Positions 34,689 to 42,339 of a stretch of DNA of 64,000 nucleotides are shown piece after piece (the first letter of the stretch is position 1; every line of letters begins with the position of its first letter). The notes under the pieces are model-generated. The model was not told where the DNA came from. It saw nothing but the letters and a program-made list of their open reading frames with translations, and made no database searches. The position numbers and the translations under genes are program-made. This DNA comes from Micromonospora endolithica. Lineage in GTDB: Bacteria > Actinomycetota > Actinomycetes > Mycobacteriales > Micromonosporaceae. The stretch lies in assembly GCF_003626595.1 (NCBI RefSeq), contig NZ_RBAK01000017.1, forward strand, positions 50,356 through 114,355, in the 5' to 3' direction.

Positions 34689-34883
34689 TCAGCGACGGTC
34701 GCGCTCCCGCATGCCCCGCCAGATCGCCACGAGTCCGACCAGGACGAGGACCGGGCCGACGACGGCCCAGAGGCGCTCGTCGGTCATCACGCTGCCCTCG
34801 ACGTAACCGAGGCCCTGCACGGTCCAGACCACACCCAGCACCACGGCGAGCAGACCGAGGGTGAGGGTCAGCCAGCCCTTCAT
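34689..34883 (-). CDS. Small two-helix membrane protein
   Basis: 64 residues: MKGWLTLTLGLLAVVLGVVW is the first helix, a short loop YVEGSVMTDERLW, then VVGPVLVLVGLVAIWRG and a basic end RERDRR. ATG 34883 follows AGAGAGGACGCG. It lies just downstream of the aldo/keto reductase gene on the same strand. Function unknown. Confidence 0.7.
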   Translation of the reverse strand: MKGWLTLTLGLLAVVLGVVWTVQGLGYVEGSVMTDERLWAVVGPVLVLVGLVAIWRGMRERDRR

Positions 34884-34924
34884 CGCGTCCTCTCTCCGCG
34901 CCGGCCCGGAGCCGGTCCCCCCGG

Positions 34925-35908
34925 TCACCACCGGTCGTGCACCTGCGGCCGGATCAGCTCGTCGTAGACCTCCGCGACGACCTTCCGTTCCGCCTCCGAC
35001 AGCGGCGGCTGGCCGGCCACCGCGGTGTTGGACCGGGCCTGCGCGGCGTCCCGGGCACCGGGGATGACGACGGTGACTCCGGGCTGGTCGACGACCCAGC
35101 GCAGCGCGAACTGGGCCATGGTGCGGTCGGCCCCCACCAGTGGCGCGAGGCGCCGGACGGCCGCCAATCCCCGGTCGAAGTCCACCCCGGAGAAGGTCTC
35201 GCCGACGTCGAACGCCTCGCCCTGCCGGTTGTAGGAGCGGTGGTCGTCGGGGGCGAAGGTGGTGTGCTCGTCGTACCGGCCGGACAGCAGGCCGCTGGCC
35301 AGCGGCACGCGGGCGATGATGCCCACCCCGGCCGTCGCGGCGGCGGGCAGGACCCGCTCCAGGGGCTTGTGCCGCAACGCGTTCAGGATGATCTGGACGC
35401 TGGCCACACCGGGCCGGGCGATCGCGGTCAGTGCCTGGTCGCAGGTCTCCACGCTGACCCCGTACCCGGCGACGCGCTCCTCGGCGACCAGCGTGTCCAG
35501 GGCGTCGAAGACGGCGTCGTCGGCGAAGACCGGCGTGGGCGGGCAGTGCAGCTGCACCAGGTCGAGGGTGTCCACGCCCAGGTGGCGCCGGGAGCGGTCG
35601 GTCCACTCCCGGAAGTGCGCCAGGGTGTACGCCTCGGGCCGCTGCTCCACCCGCCGGCCCATCTTGGTGGCCACGGTGAGCCCGGCGTCGGGTCGGCCGC
35701 GAAGGAACCGGCCGATCAGGGCCTCGCTGCGCCCGTCGCCGTACACGTCGGCGGTGTCCAGGAAGGAGACTCCCGAGTCGACGGCGGCGGCGAGCACGGC
35801 CATCGCGTCGTCCTCGGTGACCGTTCCCCAGTCGGCGCCGAGCTGCCAGGCGCCCAGGCCGATCACGCCGACGTGCCGCCCGAGCCGGGGGAAGGTTCGC
35901 TGCTCCAT
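34925..35908 (-). CDS. Aldo/keto reductase
   Basis: 327 residues. The AKR TIM barrel is clear: GLGAWQLG, SFLDTADVYGDGRSE (catalytic Asp and Tyr), VATKMGRR (Lys), LVQLHCPPT (His), and the NADP-binding TVVIPGARDAAQ. Substrate cannot be told; it belongs to the YajO/AKR general group that reduces aldehydes. Followed by the small membrane protein gene 41 bp downstream. Confidence 0.92.
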   Translation of the reverse strand: MEQRTFPRLGRHVGVIGLGAWQLGADWGTVTEDDAMAVLAAAVDSGVSFLDTADVYGDGRSEALIGRFLRGRPDAGLTVATKMGRRVEQRPEAYTLAHFREWTDRSRRHLGVDTLDLVQLHCPPTPVFADDAVFDALDTLVAEERVAGYGVSVETCDQALTAIARPGVASVQIILNALRHKPLERVLPAAATAGVGIIARVPLASGLLSGRYDEHTTFAPDDHRSYNRQGEAFDVGETFSGVDFDRGLAAVRRLAPLVGADRTMAQFALRWVVDQPGVTVVIPGARDAAQARSNTAVAGQPPLSEAERKVVAEVYDELIRPQVHDRW

Positions 35909-35950
35909 GACACAGAGCCTAGTGATCCGCTTGCCGGACCGCGCGGCGGG

Positions 35951-35978
35951 CCGTACCGTCAACAAGACGGACGTACGG
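35951..35978. promoter_or_regulatory. Imperfect inverted repeat before the tam/add operon
   Basis: CCGTACCGTC (35951–35960) and GACGGACGTACGG (35966–35978) form an inverted repeat with 3 extra bases in the right arm. It lies 15 bases before the ATG at 35993, so it could be an operator or a leader hairpin. Confidence 0.3.
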
Positions 35979-35992
35979 TTTGGGAGGGTGAC

Positions 35993-36787
35993 ATGTGGGA
36001 TCCGGCGACCTACCTGCGCTACGGCGACGAGCGCGCCCGCCCCTTCCACGACCTGCTCGCCCGGGTCCCGGCGGACCGTCCGCGCGCGGTGGTCGACCTG
36101 GGGTGCGGTCCCGGCACCCTCACCACGATCCTCGCCCGGCGGTGGCCCGCCAGCCGGGTGCACGGCCTGGACTCCTCGGCGGAGATGGTCACCCGCGCCG
36201 CCGCCACCGCCGACGCCCCCCGGGTCACCTTCGTCGCGGGCGACGTCCGGGACTGGACGCCGGAGCCGGACACCGACCTGGTGGTCTGCAACGCCGTGCT
36301 CCAGTGGGTGCCCGGCCACCGTGACCTGCTCACCCGCTGGGCGACCGAGCTGCCCGCGAACGCGTTCCTCGCGGTGCAGGTACCGGGAAACTTCGACGCG
36401 CCGTCGCACCGGGCGTTGCGCGCGGTCGCCGCCGGGCCCGCCTGGCGGGACACGCTCGGCGGGCTGCTCCGCGAGGCCCCGGTCGACGACCCGGTCGGCT
36501 ACGCCACGCTGCTGACCGCCGCCGGCTGCGCGGTCGACGCCTGGGAGACTACCTACGTGCACCTGCTGCCCGCCCGCGCCGACGCGGACCATCCGGTCCT
36601 GGCCTGGATGGAGGGGACCGCGCTGCGTCCGGTCCGCGCGGCCCTGGACGCCGCCGGCTGGTCCGACTTCCGGACCGAGCTGGGCGTACGGCTCACCGAG
36701 GCGTACCCGGTGCGGCAGGGCCGGGTGTACTTCCCCTTCCGCCGCGTCTTCTTCGTCGCCCGTACCGGCGCCCGTGCCGAGGAGTAA
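35993..36787 (+). CDS. Trans-aconitate 2-methyltransferase-like (Tam)
   Basis: 264 residues, class I SAM methyltransferase. VVDLGCGPGTLTTILARRWP is motif I, GLDSSAEMV motif II, CNAVLQWVPGHRDLL, and VQVPGNFDAPSH, the last closely resembling Tam enzymes, which methylate trans-aconitate to remove this citric-acid-cycle inhibitor. The ATG follows GGGAGGG. The adenosine deaminase gene begins 3 bases after its stop, so they are one operon, though their reactions are not connected. Confidence 0.88.
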   Translation: MWDPATYLRYGDERARPFHDLLARVPADRPRAVVDLGCGPGTLTTILARRWPASRVHGLDSSAEMVTRAAATADAPRVTFVAGDVRDWTPEPDTDLVVCNAVLQWVPGHRDLLTRWATELPANAFLAVQVPGNFDAPSHRALRAVAAGPAWRDTLGGLLREAPVDDPVGYATLLTAAGCAVDAWETTYVHLLPARADADHPVLAWMEGTALRPVRAALDAAGWSDFRTELGVRLTEAYPVRQGRVYFPFRRVFFVARTGARAEE

Positions 36788-36790
36788 CCA

Positions 36791-37816
36791 GTGACCGACC
36801 TGACCACGTTCATCGCCGGACTGCCCAAGGTGGAGCTGCACGTGCACCACGTCGGCTCCGCCTCGCCCCGGATCGTCGCCGAGCTGGCCGCCCGGCACGA
36901 GGGCCGCAGCCCGGTGCCATCGGACCCGGCGGCGCTCGCCGACTACTTCGTCTTCCGGGACTTCGCGCACTTCATCGAGCTGTACCTGAGCGTCGTGGAC
37001 CTGATCCGTGACCCGGAGGACGTCTGGATCCTCACCCACGAGGTCGCCCGCGAGCTGGCCCGCCAGCAGGTGCGCTACGCCGAGCTGACCGTCACGCCCT
37101 ACTCGCACGTCCGCCGGGGGATTCCGGCGCCGGCGTTCTGCGAGGCCATCGAGGACGCCCGCAAGCGGGCCGCCGCCGACTTCGGCATCGAGCTGCGCTG
37201 GTGCTTCGACATCCCCGGCGAGGCCGGCCTCCCGGCCGCCGAGGAGACGCTGCGCATCTGCCTGGAGGAGCGCCCGGACGGGCTGGTCAGCTTCGGCCTC
37301 GGTGGCCCGGAGATCGGGGTTCCCCGGCCGCAGTTCGCGCCGTACTTCGCCCGCGCCCGGGCGGCCGGACTGCGCTCGGTGCCGCACGCCGGGGAGACCA
37401 CCGGCCCGCAGACCGTCTGGGACGCGCTACGCGACCTGGGCGCCGAGCGGATCGGCCACGGCATCTCCGCCGCACAGGACCCGGAACTGCTGACCCACCT
37501 GGCCGAGCACCGGATCGCCCTGGAGGTCTGCCCGACCTCCAACGTGCGGACCCGCGCGGTCGCCTCGATCGAGGAGCACCCGCTCAAGCGGCTGGTCGAC
37601 GCCGGCGTACGCGTCACGATCAACTCCGACGACCCGCCGATGTTCGGCACCACCCTCGACGAGGAGTACGCGGTGGCCGCCCGGCTGCTCGGTGTCGGAC
37701 CGGAGGGGCTGGCGGCGCTGGCCCGGGAGGCGGTGTCCGCGTCGTTCCTCGACGAGGGCGGCAAGCGGCGGATCAGCGAGGAGATCGACGCCTACCTGGC
37801 GGCCCGGCCGGGGTGA
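36791..37816 (+). CDS. Adenosine deaminase family protein
   Basis: 341 residues. Metal and active-site residues: H17 and H19 in KVELHVHHVGS, H199 and E202 in HAGE, RIGHGI, and D280–D281 in NSDDPPMF. It should hydrolytically deaminate adenosine or a related nucleoside such as 6-aminodeoxyfutalosine (menaquinone futalosine pathway). The N-terminal motif HVHHVGS differs from the classical HLHLDG of adenosine deaminases, which suggests a distinct subgroup. GTG start. Confidence 0.9.
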   Translation: MTDLTTFIAGLPKVELHVHHVGSASPRIVAELAARHEGRSPVPSDPAALADYFVFRDFAHFIELYLSVVDLIRDPEDVWILTHEVARELARQQVRYAELTVTPYSHVRRGIPAPAFCEAIEDARKRAAADFGIELRWCFDIPGEAGLPAAEETLRICLEERPDGLVSFGLGGPEIGVPRPQFAPYFARARAAGLRSVPHAGETTGPQTVWDALRDLGAERIGHGISAAQDPELLTHLAEHRIALEVCPTSNVRTRAVASIEEHPLKRLVDAGVRVTINSDDPPMFGTTLDEEYAVAARLLGVGPEGLAALAREAVSASFLDEGGKRRISEEIDAYLAARPG

Positions 37817-37824
37817 GGGGAGTG

Positions 37825-37872
37825 GCGCGCGGCGGGAGTAGGTGTGGGGGGACCGTGTCTCCCGCCGCGCGC
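37825..37872 (+). terminator. Terminator after the adenosine deaminase gene
   Basis: GCGCGCGGCGGGAG (37825–37838) pairs perfectly with CTCCCGCCGCGCGC (37859–37872), a 14-bp stem with a 20-base loop, directly downstream of the operon and before the convergent histidine kinase gene. Confidence 0.75.
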
Positions 37873-38028
37873 ACGGCTCCACCGGCCGGTGGGTGCGTGG
37901 GGCAGTTGGCCGGTGGAACTGATGGGTTCGGACTCGATCCTGACACCATCCGGGGCGTACGCCACCGGGGTTAACCGTGTTCTAAGGAAGACTTGATCCG
38001 CGGCACAGCGGCGGGCGCCGCCGGCCGC

Positions 38029-39432
38029 TCAGGCGTCGGTGGCACGCGGTCGCGGCCAGCGCCGCCCGCCGGTCTTCTGGTCGCGGGCGTCCCGGGCCAT
38101 CCGGCCGACCAACCCGAACCGGTTGACCTGCCGGGGGGTGGCCTCCGGATCGGCCAGCAGCATCACCACGCTGGCCCCGCCGAGCCGGGCCCGGTCGATG
38201 CTCACCGACCCGTTGGCCTGCAACGCCACCCGCTTGGCGATGTCCAGGCCCAGCCCGGTCGACCCCTGGTCGCTGGTGCCGCGGCGCAGCGCCCGGTCCG
38301 GGTTGGCGATGCCCGGACCGGCGTCGTCGATCCGGATCGCCACGTAGCCGTCCCGCCGCGACACCGCCACCTCGAACGCGGTGCCCTGCGGCGTGTACCG
38401 GAAGACGTTGCCGATCACCGCGTCCAGCGCGGCGGCCAGCTCGGCCCGCGGCACCGGTGCGGGAATCCGCAGCTGCGCGCCGACCACCCGGTGCGGACGG
38501 TTCTGGTCGCCGGCCAGCGCCGACCAGAACACCATCCGGTCCCGGACCACCTCGCTGACGTCGCACATGGCTGGTCCGGCCTCGTGCGCGACCGCCTTGC
38601 GGGTGGTCTTGATCAGGACGTCGATCTCACCCTCCAGGGTGACGATGGCCTGGCGCATCCGCCGGATCCCGCGCCGCCGGTCCAGCTCGGCCTCGCTGAA
38701 CGTGCCGATGCTGGTGTCGTCGGACTCCAGCGCCTCGGCGTCCAGCCGCAGCACGGTCAGCGGCGTACGCAGTCGGTGCGACAGGTCGGCGACCAGCTCC
38801 CGCTCGTCGGTCCGCGACACCACCAGCCGGTCCGCCATCCGGTTGAACGCGTACCCGGCCTCGGCCAGCTCGCGGGGGCCGGCCGGCTCGACGCGTACGT
38901 CCAGGTCGCCGTCACCGACCGCGAGCGCCGCCCGCACCAGACCACGGGTCGCGTCGACCGCGCGGAGAGCGACCCGGTCCACCACGAGCACGGTGGCGCA
39001 CACCAGGGCGGCGGCCACCCCGAGCAGCAGCAGCCACCGGGTGGTGGACACCCCGCCGAGGGTGGACTCCGGCAGGAACACCTCCACCACGGCGGTGGTG
39101 TCGCCGAGCACCACCGGGTCCAGGCGGACGATCCCGCCGTCCACGTCGACAAGCAACGACCGGCCTCCGGCGCGGGCCCGCTCCACGTCCGCCTCGGTGG
39201 CCCGGGCGGTCGACTCGTCGGTGCCCAGGCCCCGGACGACCGGACGGGTGACCGGGTCGTCGCCGGTGGCCGCGATCGCCCGCGACACCACCTCGGCGTC
39301 GGTGCTGACCGCCAGCGCGCCGGTGACCAGCGCGCTGCGCCGGGCGGCGTCGGCGATGGCGTCCTCGCGGTCCCGGTCGCCCAGGCTGACCGTGAGCGGC
39401 ACCAGGAAGGCCAACGCCACCAGCGCGCACAT
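38029..39432 (-). CDS. Two-component sensor histidine kinase (HAMP, HisKA-like)
   Basis: Two membrane helices bracket an extracytoplasmic sensor (~150 residues); then HAMP (LRAVDATRGLVRAALAVGDG), the dimerisation helix LSHRLRTPLTVL with phospho-accepting H219, and ATPase boxes IDDAGPGI and STGLGLDIAKR. No ATG or GTG start overlaps the response-regulator stop; ATG 39432 (MCALVALAFLVPL) is used, but CTG 39465 (LRRTLAVLTAGM) would restore a normal arginine-led helix and a CTGA overlap. Partner of the following OmpR-type regulator; signal unknown. Confidence 0.88.
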   Translation of the reverse strand: MCALVALAFLVPLTVSLGDRDREDAIADAARRSALVTGALAVSTDAEVVSRAIAATGDDPVTRPVVRGLGTDESTARATEADVERARAGGRSLLVDVDGGIVRLDPVVLGDTTAVVEVFLPESTLGGVSTTRWLLLLGVAAALVCATVLVVDRVALRAVDATRGLVRAALAVGDGDLDVRVEPAGPRELAEAGYAFNRMADRLVVSRTDERELVADLSHRLRTPLTVLRLDAEALESDDTSIGTFSEAELDRRRGIRRMRQAIVTLEGEIDVLIKTTRKAVAHEAGPAMCDVSEVVRDRMVFWSALAGDQNRPHRVVGAQLRIPAPVPRAELAAALDAVIGNVFRYTPQGTAFEVAVSRRDGYVAIRIDDAGPGIANPDRALRRGTSDQGSTGLGLDIAKRVALQANGSVSIDRARLGGASVVMLLADPEATPRQVNRFGLVGRMARDARDQKTGGRRWPRPRATDA

Positions 39433-39461
39433 GCCGGCCGTGAGGACGGCCAGCGTCCGCC

Positions 39462-40151
39462 TCAGTCCGGCGCCACCAACCGGAAGCCGACCCCCCGCAC
39501 GGTGCGCAGGTAGCGCGGCTTCGCCGCGGACTCGCCCATTTTGCGGCGGAGCCAGTACAGGTGAACGTCGATGGTCTGGTCCTCGCCGACCGACGGCTGC
39601 CGCCATACCTCCTCCAAAAGCTCCCGGCGGGACACTACCCGCCCGGGCCGCGCGGCGAGATACGCCAGCAGGTCGAATTCCTTACGGGTCAGCGCCAGCG
39701 GTTCGCCGTCCAGGTGGGCGCTGCGCTCGCCCACGTCGACCCGGAGCCCGCCGACGGTGTGCACGGCCGGTTGGACCGTACGGCTGGCGCGGCCGGCGCG
39801 GCGCAGCACGGTGGTGATCCGGGCGTCGAGGTGCGCGCCGGTGAACGGCTTGACCATGTAGTCGTCGGCGCCGGCGCGCAGCAACCGGACCACGGACTGC
39901 TCGTCGTCCCGGGCGGTGGCGATGATGATCGGCACGTCGGTGATGCCGCGCAGCATCCGCAGCGCGTCGGAGCCGTCCAGGTCGGGCAGACCGAGGTCGA
40001 GCACCACCAGGTCCGGCGTCTCGGCGGCCACCCGCCGCAGCGCGTCCAGCGCGGTGCCCACGGCGTGCACGGCGTGACCCCGGTCGGAGAGGGAGCGCAG
40101 CATCGCGCCGCGTACGACGTGGTCGTCTTCGACCAGGAGCACGGTGGCCAC
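39462..40151 (-). CDS. Two-component response regulator, OmpR/PhoB family
   Basis: 229 residues. Receiver domain 1–~118 with phospho-acceptor D52 (VVLDLGLPDLDG), acidic pair E8–D9–D10 and K in MVKPF. The C-terminal winged helix is DLLAYLAARPGRVVSRRELL to TVRGVGFRLV, the PhoB-type DNA-binding domain. It precedes the sensor kinase gene on the same strand with at most a few bases' gap, forming a two-component pair. Target genes are not evident. Confidence 0.95.
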   Translation of the reverse strand: MATVLLVEDDHVVRGAMLRSLSDRGHAVHAVGTALDALRRVAAETPDLVVLDLGLPDLDGSDALRMLRGITDVPIIIATARDDEQSVVRLLRAGADDYMVKPFTGAHLDARITTVLRRAGRASRTVQPAVHTVGGLRVDVGERSAHLDGEPLALTRKEFDLLAYLAARPGRVVSRRELLEEVWRQPSVGEDQTIDVHLYWLRRKMGESAAKPRYLRTVRGVGFRLVAPD

Positions 40152-40225
40152 CCCAAGAACCTACTCGGCGTGGCAAGTCGATCGCGTTTGCGGCGCACCT
40201 GGGAACGGGGCAAGCTGGTACGACC

Positions 40226-41146
40226 ATGGCGTTCACGCTCTTCCCCGACAGCCGCCTGGCGCTCGCCCGGGACGCGCTGGCCGGCCTGTCCGTCGGCGAC
40301 GCGCTCGGCTCCCAGTTCTTCGTCCCCGGCCGGCACCCGGCCGACCTGGCCGCCGGGCGGCTGCCCCCGCCGCCGTGGGAGTGGACCGACGACACCGAGA
40401 TGGCGTGCTCGGTGGTGGCCGCGCTGGCCGAGGCCGGTCGCGTCGACCGGGACGCCCTCGCGCTGGCCTTCGCGCGGCGGTGCGAACCGTATCGGGGCTA
40501 CGGCCCGGGCGCGGTACGCGTCCTGCGCCTGATCCGCACCGGCACCCCGTGGCCGGTGGCCGCCGCGTCCGCCTTCGACGGGCAGGGCTCCTGCGGCAAC
40601 GGCGCGGCGATGCGGGTCGGGCCGCTGGGCGCGTACTTCGCCGACTCGACCAGCCGGGCCGCCGAGCAGGCCGGCGCCTCGGCCGAGGTGACCCACGCCC
40701 ACCCGGAGGGGATCGCCGGTGCGGTCGCGGTGGCGGTGGCCGCCGCGCTGGCCGCCCGCGCCCGGCTGGACGGGGACCGGCCGGAGCCGGCCCGGCTGCT
40801 CGCCGGGGTGGCCGCCGCGCTGGACCCGGCGACCGAGGTGCACCGGCGGGTCCGGCGCGCCGCCGACCTGCTCGGCCGGCCGCTGCCGGAGGTCGTCGAC
40901 GCGGTCGGCAACGGCGCCCGGGTCACCGCCCAGGACACCGTCGGCTTCACCTGCTGGGTGGCCGCCACCCACCTGCACGACTACCCGACCGCGGTACGGA
41001 CCTGCGTCGAGGCGGGCGGGGACGTGGACACCACCGCGGCGATCGTCGGGTCGGTCGTCGCCGCGTACACCGGGGTCGGCACACCGGGCGGCGTACCGCC
41101 CGGCTGGCTCGCCGCCCGCGAGCCCCTGCCGGCCTGGGTCGGTTGA
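40226..41146 (+). CDS. ADP-ribosylglycohydrolase family protein
   Basis: 306 residues. DraG/ARH family: magnesium site motifs EWTDDTEMA near residue 52 and the C-terminal GGDVDTTAAIVGS, with NGAAMRVGPLG between. It hydrolyses ADP-ribose from a protein or small molecule (DraG, ARH1/3 or related). ATG 40226. No ADP-ribosyltransferase is adjacent, so the substrate is unknown. Confidence 0.92.
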   Translation: MAFTLFPDSRLALARDALAGLSVGDALGSQFFVPGRHPADLAAGRLPPPPWEWTDDTEMACSVVAALAEAGRVDRDALALAFARRCEPYRGYGPGAVRVLRLIRTGTPWPVAAASAFDGQGSCGNGAAMRVGPLGAYFADSTSRAAEQAGASAEVTHAHPEGIAGAVAVAVAAALAARARLDGDRPEPARLLAGVAAALDPATEVHRRVRRAADLLGRPLPEVVDAVGNGARVTAQDTVGFTCWVAATHLHDYPTAVRTCVEAGGDVDTTAAIVGSVVAAYTGVGTPGGVPPGWLAAREPLPAWVG

Positions 41147-41150
41147 CCCC

Positions 41151-42101
41151 TCACCGGGCCGGCGCCGGCTCCTGCCGCGCCGCCGCCACGCCGGTCGCGT
41201 CGTCGGTGCCCGTGGTGGCGCTGCTCGTGCCGGTGCCCTCGGTCGCCCCGGTGCCCGCAGAGGTGCCGGCGGGGGTCCGGTGGGTCGTGCCGGCGGTGTC
41301 GTCGGTCCCGCCGGTGTCGTCGGTCCTGCCGGTGGCGGCGTCGCCGTCTCCGGCGGGGGTCGGACCGTCGAGGACCGCGCGCAGGTCGTCGCGTCCGTCG
41401 GGCGACTCGCGGCGGCGCCACCGGCTCAGCGCCCAACCGCCGGCCACGCCGCCACCCAGGCCGGCCAGCAGCCCGGCGACGAGCAGACCCTGCGGGCTGC
41501 CGCCGTCGCCGGAGCCGTCGTCGGTCGCGGCCTGCGGCGCCGCCGGGGCGGCACCGTGCCCGTGGCCGGCCACCGCACCGGGAGCGCCGGGCAGCAGCGT
41601 GAGCGCCGGCCCCGCCGGGCCCGACCGCCGGACCACGGTGCCGTCGGCGTACGTCTGGAGCACCTCGAACGCCAGCCGGTCGGCCCGCGGCAGCGGACCC
41701 ATGGACAGCGTCAGCCGAGCCGGCCCGGCGGCCGAACCGGGCATCCGTACCCAGGTGACCGCGCTGGTGACCATGCCGACGGTGGTGGAGTGGATCCCGG
41801 CGACCGGGGTGTCCAGGACGCGCGAGTCGATCCGGGGCGCCCACCCGTCGACCGACATCGGGTAGACCTCGGCGATCGGGGCGTCGACCGGCAGCCGTAC
41901 CTCGATCCGCTCGGTGCGGGTGCCCGCCCGGTCCTCCGGCACCACGAACTCCAGTTTCACCGCCTCGCCCTGCCGGGCCTCGGTGGGTGTGATCGTCACA
42001 TCCGCCGCGTACGCCGCACCGGGCCAGGCCAGCACCGCCAGCGTGACCAGGGCGGTCACCACCCCGGCCCGGCGGACGCGGCTGTCGCGCGTTGTCGCCA
42101 T
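41151..42101 (-). CDS. YcnI-like DUF1775 cell-surface protein
   Basis: 316 residues. Signal peptide (to about AAYAAD, residue 34), then a DUF1775/YcnI domain (VTITPTEARQGEAVKLEFVV; VDGWAPRIDS; VTWVRMPGSA), which in some bacteria binds copper through an N-terminal histidine-brace, but here the mature N-terminus starts AD, so the brace is uncertain. A membrane helix (LLVAGLLAGLGGGVAGGWAL) and a Gly/Thr/Asp-rich low-complexity tail follow. Confidence 0.85.
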   Translation of the reverse strand: MATTRDSRVRRAGVVTALVTLAVLAWPGAAYAADVTITPTEARQGEAVKLEFVVPEDRAGTRTERIEVRLPVDAPIAEVYPMSVDGWAPRIDSRVLDTPVAGIHSTTVGMVTSAVTWVRMPGSAAGPARLTLSMGPLPRADRLAFEVLQTYADGTVVRRSGPAGPALTLLPGAPGAVAGHGHGAAPAAPQAATDDGSGDGGSPQGLLVAGLLAGLGGGVAGGWALSRWRRRESPDGRDDLRAVLDGPTPAGDGDAATGRTDDTGGTDDTAGTTHRTPAGTSAGTGATEGTGTSSATTGTDDATGVAAARQEPAPAR

Positions 42102-42200
42102 CGTCGGTCCCCATCCGTGTCTCCGGGGCCGGCACCGGCTCCGGCCACACCTGATAGTTCGGACGGCGGGCCGAAAAGGTTCAACGGATGCCGCCCGATG

Positions 42201-42251
42201 TTAGGAAGGGACCCTTCCTCTACCGCAGGCGTTAACAAGGGGCCCTTCCTT
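42201..42251 (-). repeat. Bipartite palindromic repeat, copy A
   Basis: Two palindromic cores, AGGAAGGG-A-CCCTTCCT (42203–42219) and AAGGGGCCCTT (42237–42247), with the spacer containing GCGTTAAC. The cores also pair with each other (GGAAGGGACCCTT and AAGGGGCCCTTCC, one mismatch). Read on the minus strand it matches copies B (44342) and C (54115). Located in the divergent region upstream of thrS. Confidence 0.8.
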
Positions 42252-42292
42252 GCACCGGAGGCGTCGGCGGTGGGCGGGGCGGGGCGGACCGA

Positions 42293-42298
42293 TAGCAT
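42293..42298 (+). promoter_or_regulatory. Possible −10 element of thrS
   Basis: TAGCAT, 42 bases before the thrS start, is the best −10 hexamer in the region; no −35 match is convincing. No T-box or other riboswitch fold was recognised. Confidence 0.3.
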
Positions 42299-42339
42299 CG
42301 GCAGGGCATCCCACCGAACGTCTGCCGGAGGAGTTCACC

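Noticed and set aside
40144..41865. 573-codon plus-strand reading over the ADP-ribosylglycohydrolase gene
   Set aside because: Another frame of that gene with Arg/Gly/Pro-rich content; the frame at 40226 carries both catalytic motifs.
42102..42339. T-box riboswitch upstream of thrS
   Set aside because: No T-box sequence or specifier stem; the gap is filled by repeat copy A and a plain promoter-like element.
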